Source of the DNA: a virus
Virus record (IMG/VR): IMGVR_UViG_3300033141_001371
Location: 1 to 47,581 of that record
Direction: 5' to 3' (one strand)
Length of the DNA: 47,581 bases
Shown: positions 35,392-43,394 of the stretch, piece after piece
Position numbering within the stretch: the stretch's first letter is position 1
Layout: the number at the start of each line of letters is the position of its first letter
The notes under the pieces: model-generated
Seen by the model: the letters and a program-made list of their open reading frames with translations, nothing else
Databases searched by the model: none
What the model was told of the DNA's origin: nothing
Translations under genes and position numbers: made by a program

Positions 35392-35918
35392 CAGAAACCC
35401 TTTAACACAGCATTCATTAAAGTGTTTATAAATATCTTGTCCGTGTCGGTTGCTATACCGATGAAGTAGCTATAGTAACCAGAGCCAGGTGGGCCTATCA
35501 TAATCTTGGAATTGTCGCCCAGAAATATCAGATCGTCCGGCGTTAGATTCCAATTGGAATTTGTTACCTCACCGAAACATGTAATTACGCCTTCAGCAGC
35601 CTCACTTATAGCAGACTCGGCAATACCAAGGACCCTTGATTTGGCCTTATCAGTGTAGTCGCACGGTAGTACTACATTGTTGCCGGATACATACACTAAA
35701 TCCCATTGAGATACACCGCCTGTTCCAGCAGTCTTCCTGACCTTACCAGGAACATCAGTAACAGTACCACCAGAGACTACACCAGTAGATAGGTCGAGGA
35801 TAGCTATGGGTTGGATGGTTACACCGTAGAGCGCATGCCCTACGGGAACATCGTAAGTATCTGTATCCTCGTACAGAAAAGGTCCCAGAGACCCTATCCA
35901 GACTTCTTTCTGAGCCAA
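35391..35918 (-). CDS. Small beta-rich virion protein
   Basis: A 175-residue protein from a TTG start with AGGTGG nine bases upstream; palindromic box 8 lies 45 bases before it. It has no signal peptide. Gly/Val/Thr-rich strands (GHALYGVTIQPIAIL, TAGTGGVSQWDLVYVSG) and a VLGIAESAISEAAEGVITCFGE module recall DUF2190-type decoration proteins. The C-terminal module matches that of the next fibre-like gene, so the two may share a docking domain. The role is unproven. Confidence 0.55.
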   Translation of the reverse strand: MAQKEVWIGSLGPFLYEDTDTYDVPVGHALYGVTIQPIAILDLSTGVVSGGTVTDVPGKVRKTAGTGGVSQWDLVYVSGNNVVLPCDYTDKAKSRVLGIAESAISEAAEGVITCFGEVTNSNWNLTPDDLIFLGDNSKIMIGPPGSGYYSYFIGIATDTDKIFINTLMNAVLKGF

Positions 35919-35963
35919 CTAAAACACCCACCTAAATACAGACATCACTCGATTTCAATTATC

Positions 35964-35986
35964 CTTGTTTCGATTATCGAAACAAG
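35964..35986 (-). promoter_or_regulatory. Palindromic box 8 (before the gene ending at 35918)
   Basis: An exact 23-bp palindrome between the terminase stop (35994) and the TTG start at 35918. The spacing of 45 bases to the start is the longest of the set. Outer flanks are AT-rich (AATTAATTG and ATAATTG). Confidence 0.78.
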
Positions 35987-35993
35987 CAATTAA

Positions 35994-37526
35994 TTAAATA
36001 CCTGGTATTCTCCAGCCAGTCAACGGCCTGCCATAGTCGGCCTCGACAGCTGCGTATTCAGCTTCCTCGTCCACAGTCTCCTGCTCTTCAGAGTACTCTT
36101 CCATAGTCTGAGGAAAGAAATACCTTCCTCCTATTTCAGACATCTCAATTATATAAGCCAAGGCATCCATACAGTCCCACCGTTTAGCTCTAGGGAACGA
36201 CAGCAACTGGGCCTCAAGCGGGCCCGTAACCAATCTATTATGGTATATCAAGCCCTGACGATAGTACGACGCCAGGCCCGATACCCTATATTCTTTGGAA
36301 CTTCTAGGGTTAAGCTGTACAAGTTCGTAGTGCTTACCTTCCATTCTTATCTGGTTGTTTATAGGCCCCACTATAAACTCGTTCAACGAAGTAACCTCGA
36401 TACCAATAGCCCGAGCATGGTAAGTATCGGCCATACGAAAGATAACGGAGTAGAGTTCGTCTGGATACATCCGCTTAGCTACGAGGTCCCGAACGTAGAA
36501 ACGTCTGTTCTGTCTATCTATACCCACACAGACTACGGCAGACTCAGCACTATGCATTTTAACGGTCTTCGCTGGGTCGACAATAACAACGCTCTCAATA
36601 CTTCTATCCTCCCATAACTTCGCTGTGTCTTCGTCATAGAACTTGAAGTACTCAACTCTGAATACAGCATCCCTCGAAGCTATATGCCTGCCCATATATT
36701 CGCGGTAGAACAAATCCAGCTCACCCTGAGCTTCGTGCTCCCGCACCATCTTCATAATATCACTGTCGGAATAAAGGCTCGGCCAGTTACTTTTATAATT
36801 ATCGTCGCAGATAGCAATCTCTACACTGTGCCACGTCGGGTCTTCCATAAGGTTCATCAGTAGGGAGTCCTCGTGCAGCGGTGTACCTACGAACATAACC
36901 CGCCATCTATGGCGGTGCTTATCCACAGCGCCCATAAGACTACCGAGAAACCACTTCTTGAGTTTGGACCTCTGGTCTTCGTTCAACACATTCTCGTCGT
37001 TCTCCAGGTCATCTACTATAATAAGTCCAGGCCGATAATGGCCGAACTTGATACCACGAATACGCTGGCCAGCCCCTCGGGGCAAGACCATAGTACCAGG
37101 AGTACCCTCTGCAGTGTACATAATCCACTGGCTCTTCGAGAAAGCATTCCGAGGGTCTACCTTTCGTGGCTTCTGAGGGCCAAAAATTTCCTGTACTCGC
37201 TCGTTGGACAAAAGCTCGTCCTTCAAAGTCTCGGTATCCAGCTCCGCCTGAGTGGCTGAGTCCTCAACCGTAACTATGAACTTCTCATCCCGATACAGAA
37301 TAGCCTTCGCAGGAGCTAAGAAGCTGAATATTGTGGACTTACCGAACCCTCGAGGTGCGGATATAACAGCCTTCTGTATAGAACTATCGTCCATGATACG
37401 AAACATCTCGTCATGGCCTTTACAGAACGGCATATAGAATACCTCGGGGAAGAAGGTCTGAGCAAAGTACTTGCTAGACCGACAGCCCTTCACCAGAATC
37501 TCTTTTGTGTCGCTGTCGATATCCAT
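35994..37526 (-). CDS. Terminase large subunit
   Basis: A 510-residue protein with an ATPase and a nuclease half. Walker A is SAPRGFGKST at 56-65; Walker B is GLIIVDDLEND near 175-185, with the coupling motif RVMFVGTPLHED near 220. The C-terminal nuclease has VVIVDPAKT near 290 and AIGIEVTS near 350-360, fitting an RNase H-like DNA-cutting domain. It packages DNA through the portal. Its separation from the small subunit gene by lysis and fibre genes is unusual. The ATG has only a weak ribosome site and lies four bases from the preceding stop. Confidence 0.9.
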   Translation of the reverse strand: MDIDSDTKEILVKGCRSSKYFAQTFFPEVFYMPFCKGHDEMFRIMDDSSIQKAVISAPRGFGKSTIFSFLAPAKAILYRDEKFIVTVEDSATQAELDTETLKDELLSNERVQEIFGPQKPRKVDPRNAFSKSQWIMYTAEGTPGTMVLPRGAGQRIRGIKFGHYRPGLIIVDDLENDENVLNEDQRSKLKKWFLGSLMGAVDKHRHRWRVMFVGTPLHEDSLLMNLMEDPTWHSVEIAICDDNYKSNWPSLYSDSDIMKMVREHEAQGELDLFYREYMGRHIASRDAVFRVEYFKFYDEDTAKLWEDRSIESVVIVDPAKTVKMHSAESAVVCVGIDRQNRRFYVRDLVAKRMYPDELYSVIFRMADTYHARAIGIEVTSLNEFIVGPINNQIRMEGKHYELVQLNPRSSKEYRVSGLASYYRQGLIYHNRLVTGPLEAQLLSFPRAKRWDCMDALAYIIEMSEIGGRYFFPQTMEEYSEEQETVDEEAEYAAVEADYGRPLTGWRIPGI

Positions 37527-37529
37527 AAA

Positions 37530-37766
37530 CTAATCAGCCTGATATGTCCAATCAACGAGAGCCAGGTGCGTATCGAGACGACCGTCGAGGTCGGTGCCAT
37601 CGTCAAGAATCTCCTGAGCAACAGTAGCCACAGTCTCCGCAGAAGTTCCGTAACTCAACATCTGCTGCTCCACCTTTCTGGCCCTCTCGTTAGCCTTTAT
37701 CATCTCACTAATAAAGAACTTAACCCGTTCTAAGTATTTCTTTCTGTCCGCATATGTCTGAGACAT
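37530..37766 (-). CDS. Hypothetical helical protein before the terminase
   Basis: A 78-residue protein with long charged helices (DRKKYLERVKFFISEMIKANERARKVEQQ), an Ala/Thr-rich middle and an acidic end. AAGGAG precedes the ATG. It lies directly before the terminase large subunit gene. No family is recognised; small proteins here are often packaging or assembly cofactors, which is only a positional hint. Confidence 0.65.
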   Translation of the reverse strand: MSQTYADRKKYLERVKFFISEMIKANERARKVEQQMLSYGTSAETVATVAQEILDDGTDLDGRLDTHLALVDWTYQAD

Positions 37767-37772
37767 ACTATA

Positions 37773-38201
37773 TCACTCCTTAAAGTCGACTATTGCACCT
37801 AAGGAAACGAAGTCATCTGCACAGAGTATCCCCTTAGGTATTTCTGACAGCCGAAGTTTCAGCTTCGACTTCAGCCCAACTTCAATGCTCCGCAGCTCCT
37901 CCATACCATCGGCGAAAGCCTTAGCCTTCTCGTGGTCCTGGTTGAAAGTGTAAAGGAACCGTCCCTCAGTCCCTACAGGAACCCGAATCAATTCGCCCTT
38001 GTCGTCTCTATCGCCATTAATATCTACGAGTCTCTGTCTCTCGGACTCAAAGAGCTCCAAATGCTTCACGAATTCCTCTCGGAACTTAGATATCTGGAAG
38101 CTCGTCTTTACAGACATCTCCTTACGAGCAACGTCGCTCGTGCTAAGAGCTTCCAAAGGGCCGGCGCATTGTTCTATTACTCTAATAGTTACTTTTATCA
38201 T
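37773..38201 (-). CDS. Hypothetical coiled-coil protein
   Basis: A 142-residue protein with long helices (about 25-60 and 90-120) and a short C-terminal beta part. It begins MIKVTIRVIEQC at the ATG that overlaps the previous stop (ATGA). It sits in a string of three small genes between the fibre and terminase genes. It might be a fibre chaperone or assembly factor because of position; the sequence gives no firmer sign. Confidence 0.65.
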   Translation of the reverse strand: MIKVTIRVIEQCAGPLEALSTSDVARKEMSVKTSFQISKFREEFVKHLELFESERQRLVDINGDRDDKGELIRVPVGTEGRFLYTFNQDHEKAKAFADGMEELRSIEVGLKSKLKLRLSEIPKGILCADDFVSLGAIVDFKE

Positions 38202-38416
38202 GGCATATCCGATATTACGGCCTCCATAGATGTCTTAAGAGCTCGATATTCAGTTACCGCCACTTCCTTCTGCTCTTCGGTAACAGTAATTATATTGTCC
38301 TGAGCAAGGGAACTGAGCCGCTGCCACTCACGAGCAAGAGCAAGCATCTTGCTGGCGAGTGTGCCAAGCTCATTTACTTTAGTGTAGATTGTGTCAATCT
38401 TTTCGTTGAAAGTCAT
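38198..38416 (-). CDS. Hypothetical small helical protein
   Basis: A 72-residue, almost wholly helical protein with Leu/Ile heptad spacing (KIDTIYTKVNELGTLASKML). It starts eleven bases after the fibre gene's stop, with GGAGGAT before the ATG. It is probably a small coiled coil. Function unknown. Confidence 0.65.
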   Translation of the reverse strand: MTFNEKIDTIYTKVNELGTLASKMLALAREWQRLSSLAQDNIITVTEEQKEVAVTEYRALKTSMEAVISDMP

Positions 38417-38426
38417 AAATCCTCCG

Positions 38427-41306
38427 TTATGGTGCTCCGTTATGCCAGCCTGTTGCGTCGAGATAGCCTCGACAGGAACCGCCTATATAGAACACCAGGT
38501 CTGAGCCTACGAGCCTTATATAGCAGTTAGAACCCCCAAACTGAAGCTCGTAGCTAGTATGTATTCTGACATCGCTCCATACGTCCAAGAAAGTACCCTC
38601 ATATTTTATGAGAGAACTATTCGAACCGTCCTGAAAATATATGGAATTATATGTCTGCCTCATATGCTCGGTAGCTGCACTGCGCTTCTTTAGATAGAAA
38701 GCGGACTGGCTGCTAACATCCAATCCCAGTTCCACTATTACTGAACCTCCAGAGTCGTATCCCTTTAGATACGCAGCATACCCGTTCCCAGCCATCTCGA
38801 TTCTAGCACCGCTCGTAGCTCCGACCTCGACGCCAGTAGAATTCAGTATTACATCGCCAGCAGTCAGAGTACCATCGGTGATATTTATACTGGCATCGCC
38901 GAGTAGGGTCAGGCCGTCCGTCCCTATCCCAACCCTCCGTCCTGCATAGTCAGAGCCTCCGAAGCCTCCTGCACTACCCCAAACGCCGTAGACACCACCG
39001 GATAGATATCCCATAGCCGCCTTAAGAGCACTACTAACCCACACGGCAATCCGTGGGACAGAAGTTGAGGCTATCTGCATAACAGCACCGCTGACCGACT
39101 TAGCTATTTGGGAGCTGGATATAGTCCAACCACCTATAGTTCCGCCGGTAGCAGTTAGAGTGTCTGTAGTAAAGCTGCCCGTAACAGCTAACGCACTTCC
39201 ATTCCAAGTAAGCTTATCGCCCGAGGAATTTCCTATGGAGAACTTCGGTGTGCCAGAATCGTCGCCTATCCAGAAACCCACTCCATCGTCGTAGCCCGTC
39301 TGGCCACCTCTGATAGCAGCTCCACCGCTGGCCAGAATTAAGCCTCCGCCAGTTAGAGAAATGCCGCCTTCCACAGCAGTCAGAGTATGGTCAGCATTTG
39401 TAGGAGGTTTGGTTCCCGAAACATCGTCGGTATAATTAGCACTATCCTTCAGAGCTAGGTCTCCAAGACCATCTACCTTATCGTTAGGAATAGTATTTAC
39501 AAGGGTGATATTACCTTGTATAGTCAAAGTACCTTCACTAGCGTCCCACGAGAGACCTCCCGTTTCGCCCACAAGAAAGAAGTCGCCGGCGTTGTCCATA
39601 TAGGTAATCCAGGCATCGTCTCCGTTCCAGTATCCCATACGAGTAGAATTAAGATAGAGTCCAGCTACACTATTTGCCAGTAGAGGAGCAGGTCTACCTG
39701 TTATGGACTCCCACGAGAAGTCTTGGTTTTCTGCTGTGTTATCGGCATTTGCGGGAGGCTTATCTCCAGTTAGAGATTCATAAGCGAAGTCTTGGTTTTC
39801 TGCTGTATTGTCAGCGTTAGGGCCTACATCAGTTATTTCGGAGCTAGAAATCTCATCCACCAAGGCCAGACCTCCAAGACCGTCTACCTTACTGTGAGGA
39901 AGCGTATTTACAAGGGTAATAGTACCCTTAACTATCAAATTGCTGCCAGTGTATTCTATGTAGTTGTTAGGGTCCTTGTAAAACTTGAAGTATCCATCCT
40001 TACTAATGTAAGACCTCCATTCACCGGTAGTATAATATCCTATATAATTAGCAGTGATGTAAAGTCCATCGCTGGGAGTTGCCGCCAATTCAGCTAGATC
40101 TCCAGAGTCCGAAAGATTCCCTAATCCAGAACCTCCTCTTATAGTAACAGTACCTTTAATCTCCAGATTACTACCAGTATACTCTATATAGTTATTGGCA
40201 TCCTTGTAGAATCTGAAGCTTCCGTCAGCCTTGATGTATGTCGAGGTAGCTTCCCAGTTAGTACCGTCATAATACCCCATGTAGTCTACACCGAGATACA
40301 ACCCAGCGGAACTAACATTAGCATTCTCGTCGTTGACGACTCTAGCCAGAATTATCTCGCCAGACCTTATCTGAGTACTTTTAACTTTACTAAACCCACC
40401 GCCGTCAACTATATTACTCAGATTCCCGTAACATGTAGACAGCTTTATATGGCCAGCCTCAAGGTCAGTAACAGATATAACATCCTTACCCTCGCCAATC
40501 TCGGTCTCGCCGTCGTCCTTCACTATCTTGGACAGCATAATCTTGCCGGCGGATATACAAGTACTTTTAACTTTACTAAACCCACCGCCGTCAACTATGT
40601 CGCCTAGATTTCCATAGGTACTCCCCAGCTTTATCTGCCCCGTCTCAGCGTCGAGGTCTATATAGTTTACAAGAGCCTTGCCTTCACCGGCCTGAGTTTC
40701 TCCGTCATCCATCAGCAGAGCTGACAGCTGTATATGGCCATCGGTAATATCGGTCTTCTTTACCTTGTCATAAGTATCGCCCAAGGCTAAGTCGTCGTAA
40801 GTACCATAGAGTCCAGTAATAGTAATCTGTCCAGATGTTATGTAAGTGGACTTAACCTTAGCGTAGGTGTCTCCATCGGGGATATTGTCTATATTCGTTA
40901 TAGCATTACCTTCAGCATCTACAATAGAGCCGAACTCTATATGTCCGTCGACAATGTCGCCTGCTGCTACCCTTTTAAACAGATCTCCATCACCGATGTC
41001 GTCTAGGGTACCAGCCACATCAGCTAAAGTACCTATAGCCTCGGACAAAAGGATAGCTCCTTCTTGTAGAGACTCCAGAGCTATCTTGCCGTAGACAGTA
41101 CCATCAGGAATATCGTCAAGGGTATTGACTGCGATACCAGGGAAATCGCCCGTAGCCTCTACCGATATATCACTACGAATGACCTCTACTGACGTTTGTT
41201 GTTGAGTAACTTCAACAACATTCGTAGTTTCGTCAACTTCCACAGACGTCGGGGATTGAGCAACTTCAACAACAGTCTCGGTCTTTTCAACTTCGACATC
41301 ACTCAT
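38427..41306 (-). CDS. Long tail fibre / host-specificity protein
   Basis: A 959-residue protein with many repeats. The first 50 residues hold short (S/N)VEV(A/T)Q-type repeats. Residues 50-330 contain repeats of the kind (D/S)GxIxLS...DDGET..GEGK and a GGGFSKVKST unit. The middle has GLYLxxxxMGYW and FKFYKDPNNYIEYTGSNL units, and the C-terminal part (about 700-959) is Gly/Ser-rich. This layout is typical of trimeric phage fibres that bind the host surface. The start overlaps the preceding gene by eight bases. The fibre has no signal peptide, unlike the two fibre-like proteins further downstream. Confidence 0.8.
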   Translation of the reverse strand: MSDVEVEKTETVVEVAQSPTSVEVDETTNVVEVTQQQTSVEVIRSDISVEATGDFPGIAVNTLDDIPDGTVYGKIALESLQEGAILLSEAIGTLADVAGTLDDIGDGDLFKRVAAGDIVDGHIEFGSIVDAEGNAITNIDNIPDGDTYAKVKSTYITSGQITITGLYGTYDDLALGDTYDKVKKTDITDGHIQLSALLMDDGETQAGEGKALVNYIDLDAETGQIKLGSTYGNLGDIVDGGGFSKVKSTCISAGKIMLSKIVKDDGETEIGEGKDVISVTDLEAGHIKLSTCYGNLSNIVDGGGFSKVKSTQIRSGEIILARVVNDENANVSSAGLYLGVDYMGYYDGTNWEATSTYIKADGSFRFYKDANNYIEYTGSNLEIKGTVTIRGGSGLGNLSDSGDLAELAATPSDGLYITANYIGYYTTGEWRSYISKDGYFKFYKDPNNYIEYTGSNLIVKGTITLVNTLPHSKVDGLGGLALVDEISSSEITDVGPNADNTAENQDFAYESLTGDKPPANADNTAENQDFSWESITGRPAPLLANSVAGLYLNSTRMGYWNGDDAWITYMDNAGDFFLVGETGGLSWDASEGTLTIQGNITLVNTIPNDKVDGLGDLALKDSANYTDDVSGTKPPTNADHTLTAVEGGISLTGGGLILASGGAAIRGGQTGYDDGVGFWIGDDSGTPKFSIGNSSGDKLTWNGSALAVTGSFTTDTLTATGGTIGGWTISSSQIAKSVSGAVMQIASTSVPRIAVWVSSALKAAMGYLSGGVYGVWGSAGGFGGSDYAGRRVGIGTDGLTLLGDASINITDGTLTAGDVILNSTGVEVGATSGARIEMAGNGYAAYLKGYDSGGSVIVELGLDVSSQSAFYLKKRSAATEHMRQTYNSIYFQDGSNSSLIKYEGTFLDVWSDVRIHTSYELQFGGSNCYIRLVGSDLVFYIGGSCRGYLDATGWHNGAP
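40377..40599 (-). repeat. Direct repeats in the fibre gene
   Basis: A 38-bp stretch at 40377-40414 recurs almost exactly at 40561-40598, about 184 bp away. It encodes the GGGFSKVKST unit. The near-identity, unlike the diverged flanks, suggests recent recombination or gene conversion between repeats. Confidence 0.7.
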
Positions 41307-41688
41307 CGGCGACCCTGGTCACCTCCTTATCGAGTGTGATTACACCCTGGAGAACTCGCTCGGTAGTATTAGGGTCAGCCTCGGTATTTACAAGCTCTAG
41401 GTCATAGACGGCCGTGTCGAAAGCATATGCGGCTGTAACAGTATCAGCTATAGTTAAGGTGATATTGGCGGTGTCCTCGGCTCCAGAAGTCAGAGATATC
41501 TCAGCGCCGTCGCCCTCCGAAGAGAGTTCGTCCACCGCCGTCTCATCAGCTACATTCTCCCGAATGTGCATATAAGCCTTGTAGCCAGAGCTAAGGTCGC
41601 GGATATCTCCGTTAGCGTCCTTGACCTTCCAGGACTCTACGTGAGTAGTGCCTTGTTCTATAGTGAAATTGTATTTACCAGCAGCCAC
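41299..41688 (-). CDS. Hypothetical beta-rich tail or fibre-base protein
   Basis: A 129-residue protein starting at a GTG (AAGKYNFTIEQGTT) that has GGAGGT eleven bases upstream; an ATG at 41736 lies inside the previous gene with no ribosome site. The protein is beta-rich with acidic and Thr stretches (AEISLTSGAEDTANITLTIADT) and ends overlapping the fibre gene. It resembles the small Ig-like or baseplate-type proteins that phages place before fibres; the true role is unknown. Confidence 0.6.
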   Translation of the reverse strand: MAAGKYNFTIEQGTTHVESWKVKDANGDIRDLSSGYKAYMHIRENVADETAVDELSSEGDGAEISLTSGAEDTANITLTIADTVTAAYAFDTAVYDLELVNTEADPNTTERVLQGVITLDKEVTRVADE

Positions 41689-41689
41689 T

Positions 41690-42001
41690 TTAGCTACCCA
41701 CCTCCAGGTCGCCAGCGTTCTTAACCGCTGTACCAAAGGTAATTACCTCATGGTACATCTTGTTCACAATATCACTGCCAGCCTCAATCTCAGCCTTCGT
41801 GAAACTCTTGTCTTTATAGGCTTCCTTATACCACTCAAGAAAGTCTATAGCTCCCTGACCTATAGTAGCCATCTTCAGGAACACTGGCAGAAACCTAACA
41901 ACTTTCCTAAAGACGAACGTGCCTATACCGCCGAGAGCTAGAAGGGCCGTAGCTACTGTAGCTATGACCTCATTCTGAAATAGGTTGGTTAACCATTCCA
42001 T
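41690..42001 (-). CDS. Small membrane protein, holin candidate
   Basis: A 103-residue protein with an N-terminal hydrophobic stretch (about 11-45, Ala/Gly/Val/Phe/Leu in one or two spans) and a charged helical C-terminus. AGGAGGATAAG precedes the ATG. It sits close to an endolysin-like gene together with other small membrane proteins, which suggests a lysis role such as a holin. Which of the membrane proteins here is the true holin cannot be told from sequence. Confidence 0.55.
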   Translation of the reverse strand: MEWLTNLFQNEVIATVATALLALGGIGTFVFRKVVRFLPVFLKMATIGQGAIDFLEWYKEAYKDKSFTKAEIEAGSDIVNKMYHEVITFGTAVKNAGDLEVGS

Positions 42002-42005
42002 TTAC

Positions 42006-42227
42006 TTATCCTCCTAATATGGATTTGTCGATTGAGTAACTTATCCAGATGTATCTACCGCATAGACAGGTATATCCTCGACCGCCCTGTGAATCACGGT
42101 CGAAAAGTATCCACGGTGAGTGGCACACGCTGCAGAAGCCTCCATTCCAGTCCCTTTTCTCGGAGCGATATACCCACCGTATTCCAACGGCAAAGAGGCA
42201 AACGACCAGAAGAGCTACGTAGTACAT
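42006..42227 (-). CDS. Membrane-anchored zinc-ribbon protein
   Basis: A 73-residue protein with an N-terminal span (residues 2-20) followed by a basic turn and CSVC...CLC, a CxxC plus CxC zinc-ribbon-like pair, and a Tyr/Ile end. AGGAGGGT precedes the ATG. It lies inside the lysis cassette. A zinc ribbon on a membrane anchor is not a usual lysis component. Its role is unknown. Confidence 0.6.
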   Translation of the reverse strand: MYYVALLVVCLFAVGIRWVYRSEKRDWNGGFCSVCHSPWILFDRDSQGGRGYTCLCGRYIWISYSIDKSILGG

Positions 42228-42230
42228 AGC

Positions 42231-42491
42231 TTACCCTCCTAACTTACCCTCTATACGTCCGAGCGTAAGAGCTTGCTCATCCAGCTTACTGAATATCTTG
42301 CCTTGAGTATCATGTATACGCTTAAGTTCCTGATTAAGAGCCTCGTGCCTAAGATTGCACATGTCTTTAGTTACTGTATTACTGTTGTTCCTGCTTCTCT
42401 TGAGCCAGTCAAACACTATCTTAGTCATAAGCGTTACCATTCCTCCTGAGAGTATAATGTCTACAACTGTGAAAGACTCCAAACATATCAC
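42231..42491 (-). CDS. Small membrane protein with coiled coil, holin-like
   Basis: An 86-residue protein with one hydrophobic segment (about 9-27) and a charged helical tail with heptads (EALNQELKRIHDTQGKIFSKLDEQAL). It would start at the GTG overlapping the previous TGA; an AGGAGGA also lies just before an internal ATG at 42437, followed by another ATG at 42425. Two starts are thus possible, as in phage holins with a longer antiholin form. The proximity to an endolysin-like gene supports a lysis role. Confidence 0.55.
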   Translation of the reverse strand: MICLESFTVVDIILSGGMVTLMTKIVFDWLKRSRNNSNTVTKDMCNLRHEALNQELKRIHDTQGKIFSKLDEQALTLGRIEGKLGG

Positions 42492-42703
42492 CTCAGACTG
42501 GTTAGTAGTTCCTTGATGGCGTCAGCGAGCTCTGGCGACAATAGTCCGAGACCGACTAGAAGAGCTAAGATAGTCCCGAGAAGTCCGAGAACATACTTCT
42601 TGCTCTTTAGCTTCTCTGGATGTAGTTTTAGGTCTCGCAGAGCTTTAGCCAGCTTCAAGCCTATCCACCAAAGCTTTGGGTTTAAGTACTTTAGGAACTT
42701 CAC
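42488..42703 (-). CDS. Small membrane protein of the lysis cassette
   Basis: A 71-residue protein from a GTG with GGAGGTAAC upstream. It has a basic amphipathic N-terminus (LKLAKALRDLKLHPEKLKSKK) and a hydrophobic stretch near 42-58 (VLGLLGTILALLVGLG). That basic-then-hydrophobic arrangement fits holins or pinholins and also small membrane anchors. It overlaps the next gene by four bases. Confidence 0.55.
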   Translation of the reverse strand: MKFLKYLNPKLWWIGLKLAKALRDLKLHPEKLKSKKYVLGLLGTILALLVGLGLLSPELADAIKELLTSLR

Positions 42704-42718
42704 TGTTACCTCCGATAT

Positions 42719-43135
42719 TTATCCGTAGTGTTCCGATATAGTCAAACGGAACTCATTTACATTCTCAAGGGCTTGCATGAAGCTCCTGAAAGCTTCCTTA
42801 GATGATAAGACGGCTCGCCTGCCGTTTAGTTCTCCGAGCATTCTTCCTAACAATATACATCCAGTAGTGTCGAGCGCTGTATTTCCTGAGTGAAAGAGAA
42901 TGTCGTTCCTGGACGGTACATACTCGACTTTAAAAGTTTCTCCATGTGTCGGAGATAGGAATCTTTTGCAGCCGTATTGCTGAGCTGGGATAGAGCTCTC
43001 AAACGGCCTATTAAGAAGGTCGGGCCGTTCGAGCGTGAAGCATATAGTTCTGGTGTTGACTTGTAGTACACCGAACGTACCATCGTCAGACTCCTCAATT
43101 CTTAGTATACGGACTGAGGCGGCAGGGACTTTCAT
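42719..43135 (-). CDS. Probable endolysin, DUF5675-like
   Basis: A 138-residue protein with the DUF5675 pattern: TFGVL, a CFTLERP strand, SSIPAQQY, SPTHGETFKVEYVPSRNDILFHSGN near 80-105 and DTTGCILLG near 108-116. The conserved His/Cys pair and fold resemble L,D-transpeptidase-like cell-wall enzymes. It is grouped with small membrane proteins, which supports a peptidoglycan-degrading lysis enzyme. It has no signal peptide, so release would need a holin. The start overlaps the tiny gene upstream (ATGA). Confidence 0.7.
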   Translation of the reverse strand: MKVPAASVRILRIEESDDGTFGVLQVNTRTICFTLERPDLLNRPFESSIPAQQYGCKRFLSPTHGETFKVEYVPSRNDILFHSGNTALDTTGCILLGRMLGELNGRRAVLSSKEAFRSFMQALENVNEFRLTISEHYG

Positions 43136-43242
43136 CTTCTATTCCTGCCCTTACCAGTAGTCTGTGTCTTAGCGCAGCCACCACGGCCTCGATTGGCCCG
43201 AGTACCCTTGCCCGAGCCGTCTCGCTTCGGTCTACCTTTCAT
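43132..43242 (-). CDS. Tiny basic Gly/Arg-rich protein
   Basis: A 36-residue, strongly basic protein (MKGRPKRDGSGKGTRANRG...) with one Cys in GRGGCAKT. It is coupled to both neighbours: its ATG overlaps the preceding TGA (ATGA) and its TGA overlaps the endolysin ATG (ATGA). AGGAGAAGG precedes the start. The basic, Gly-rich composition suggests nucleic-acid or envelope binding; it recalls short DUF5320-like proteins. Function unknown. Confidence 0.6.
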   Translation of the reverse strand: MKGRPKRDGSGKGTRANRGRGGCAKTQTTGKGRNRR

Positions 43243-43394
43243 TTCCTTCTCCTGGTTGGTTCCCAGCCATGAGCAACGCCACGTAGTAAGTTCAGTGCCT
43301 TCTTAGCCGCACTCACGCTTCCACAGCGTTGTTTGACCTTCCATTTGCCGCCTACCTTATGGTAAATAACCTTACCTACTCGTTTATTCGGCAT
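43239..43394 (-). CDS. Small basic hypothetical protein
   Basis: A 51-residue basic protein starting MPNKRVGKVIYHKV, with a short beta pair (KVIYHKVGGKWKVKQ) and a helix (AAKKALNLLRGV), ending in Arg/Lys. Its ATG lies eleven bases inside the terminase small subunit gene and its stop overlaps the next ATG (ATGA). The composition fits a small nucleic-acid binding protein. Function unknown. Confidence 0.6.
   Translation of the reverse strand: MPNKRVGKVIYHKVGGKWKVKQRCGSVSAAKKALNLLRGVAHGWEPTRRRK

Noticed and set aside
40377-40599. Fibre repeats as a CRISPR or diversity-generating system
   Set aside because: Repeats lie in frame in one gene, there are only two close copies, and no reverse transcriptase or Cas gene accompanies them.
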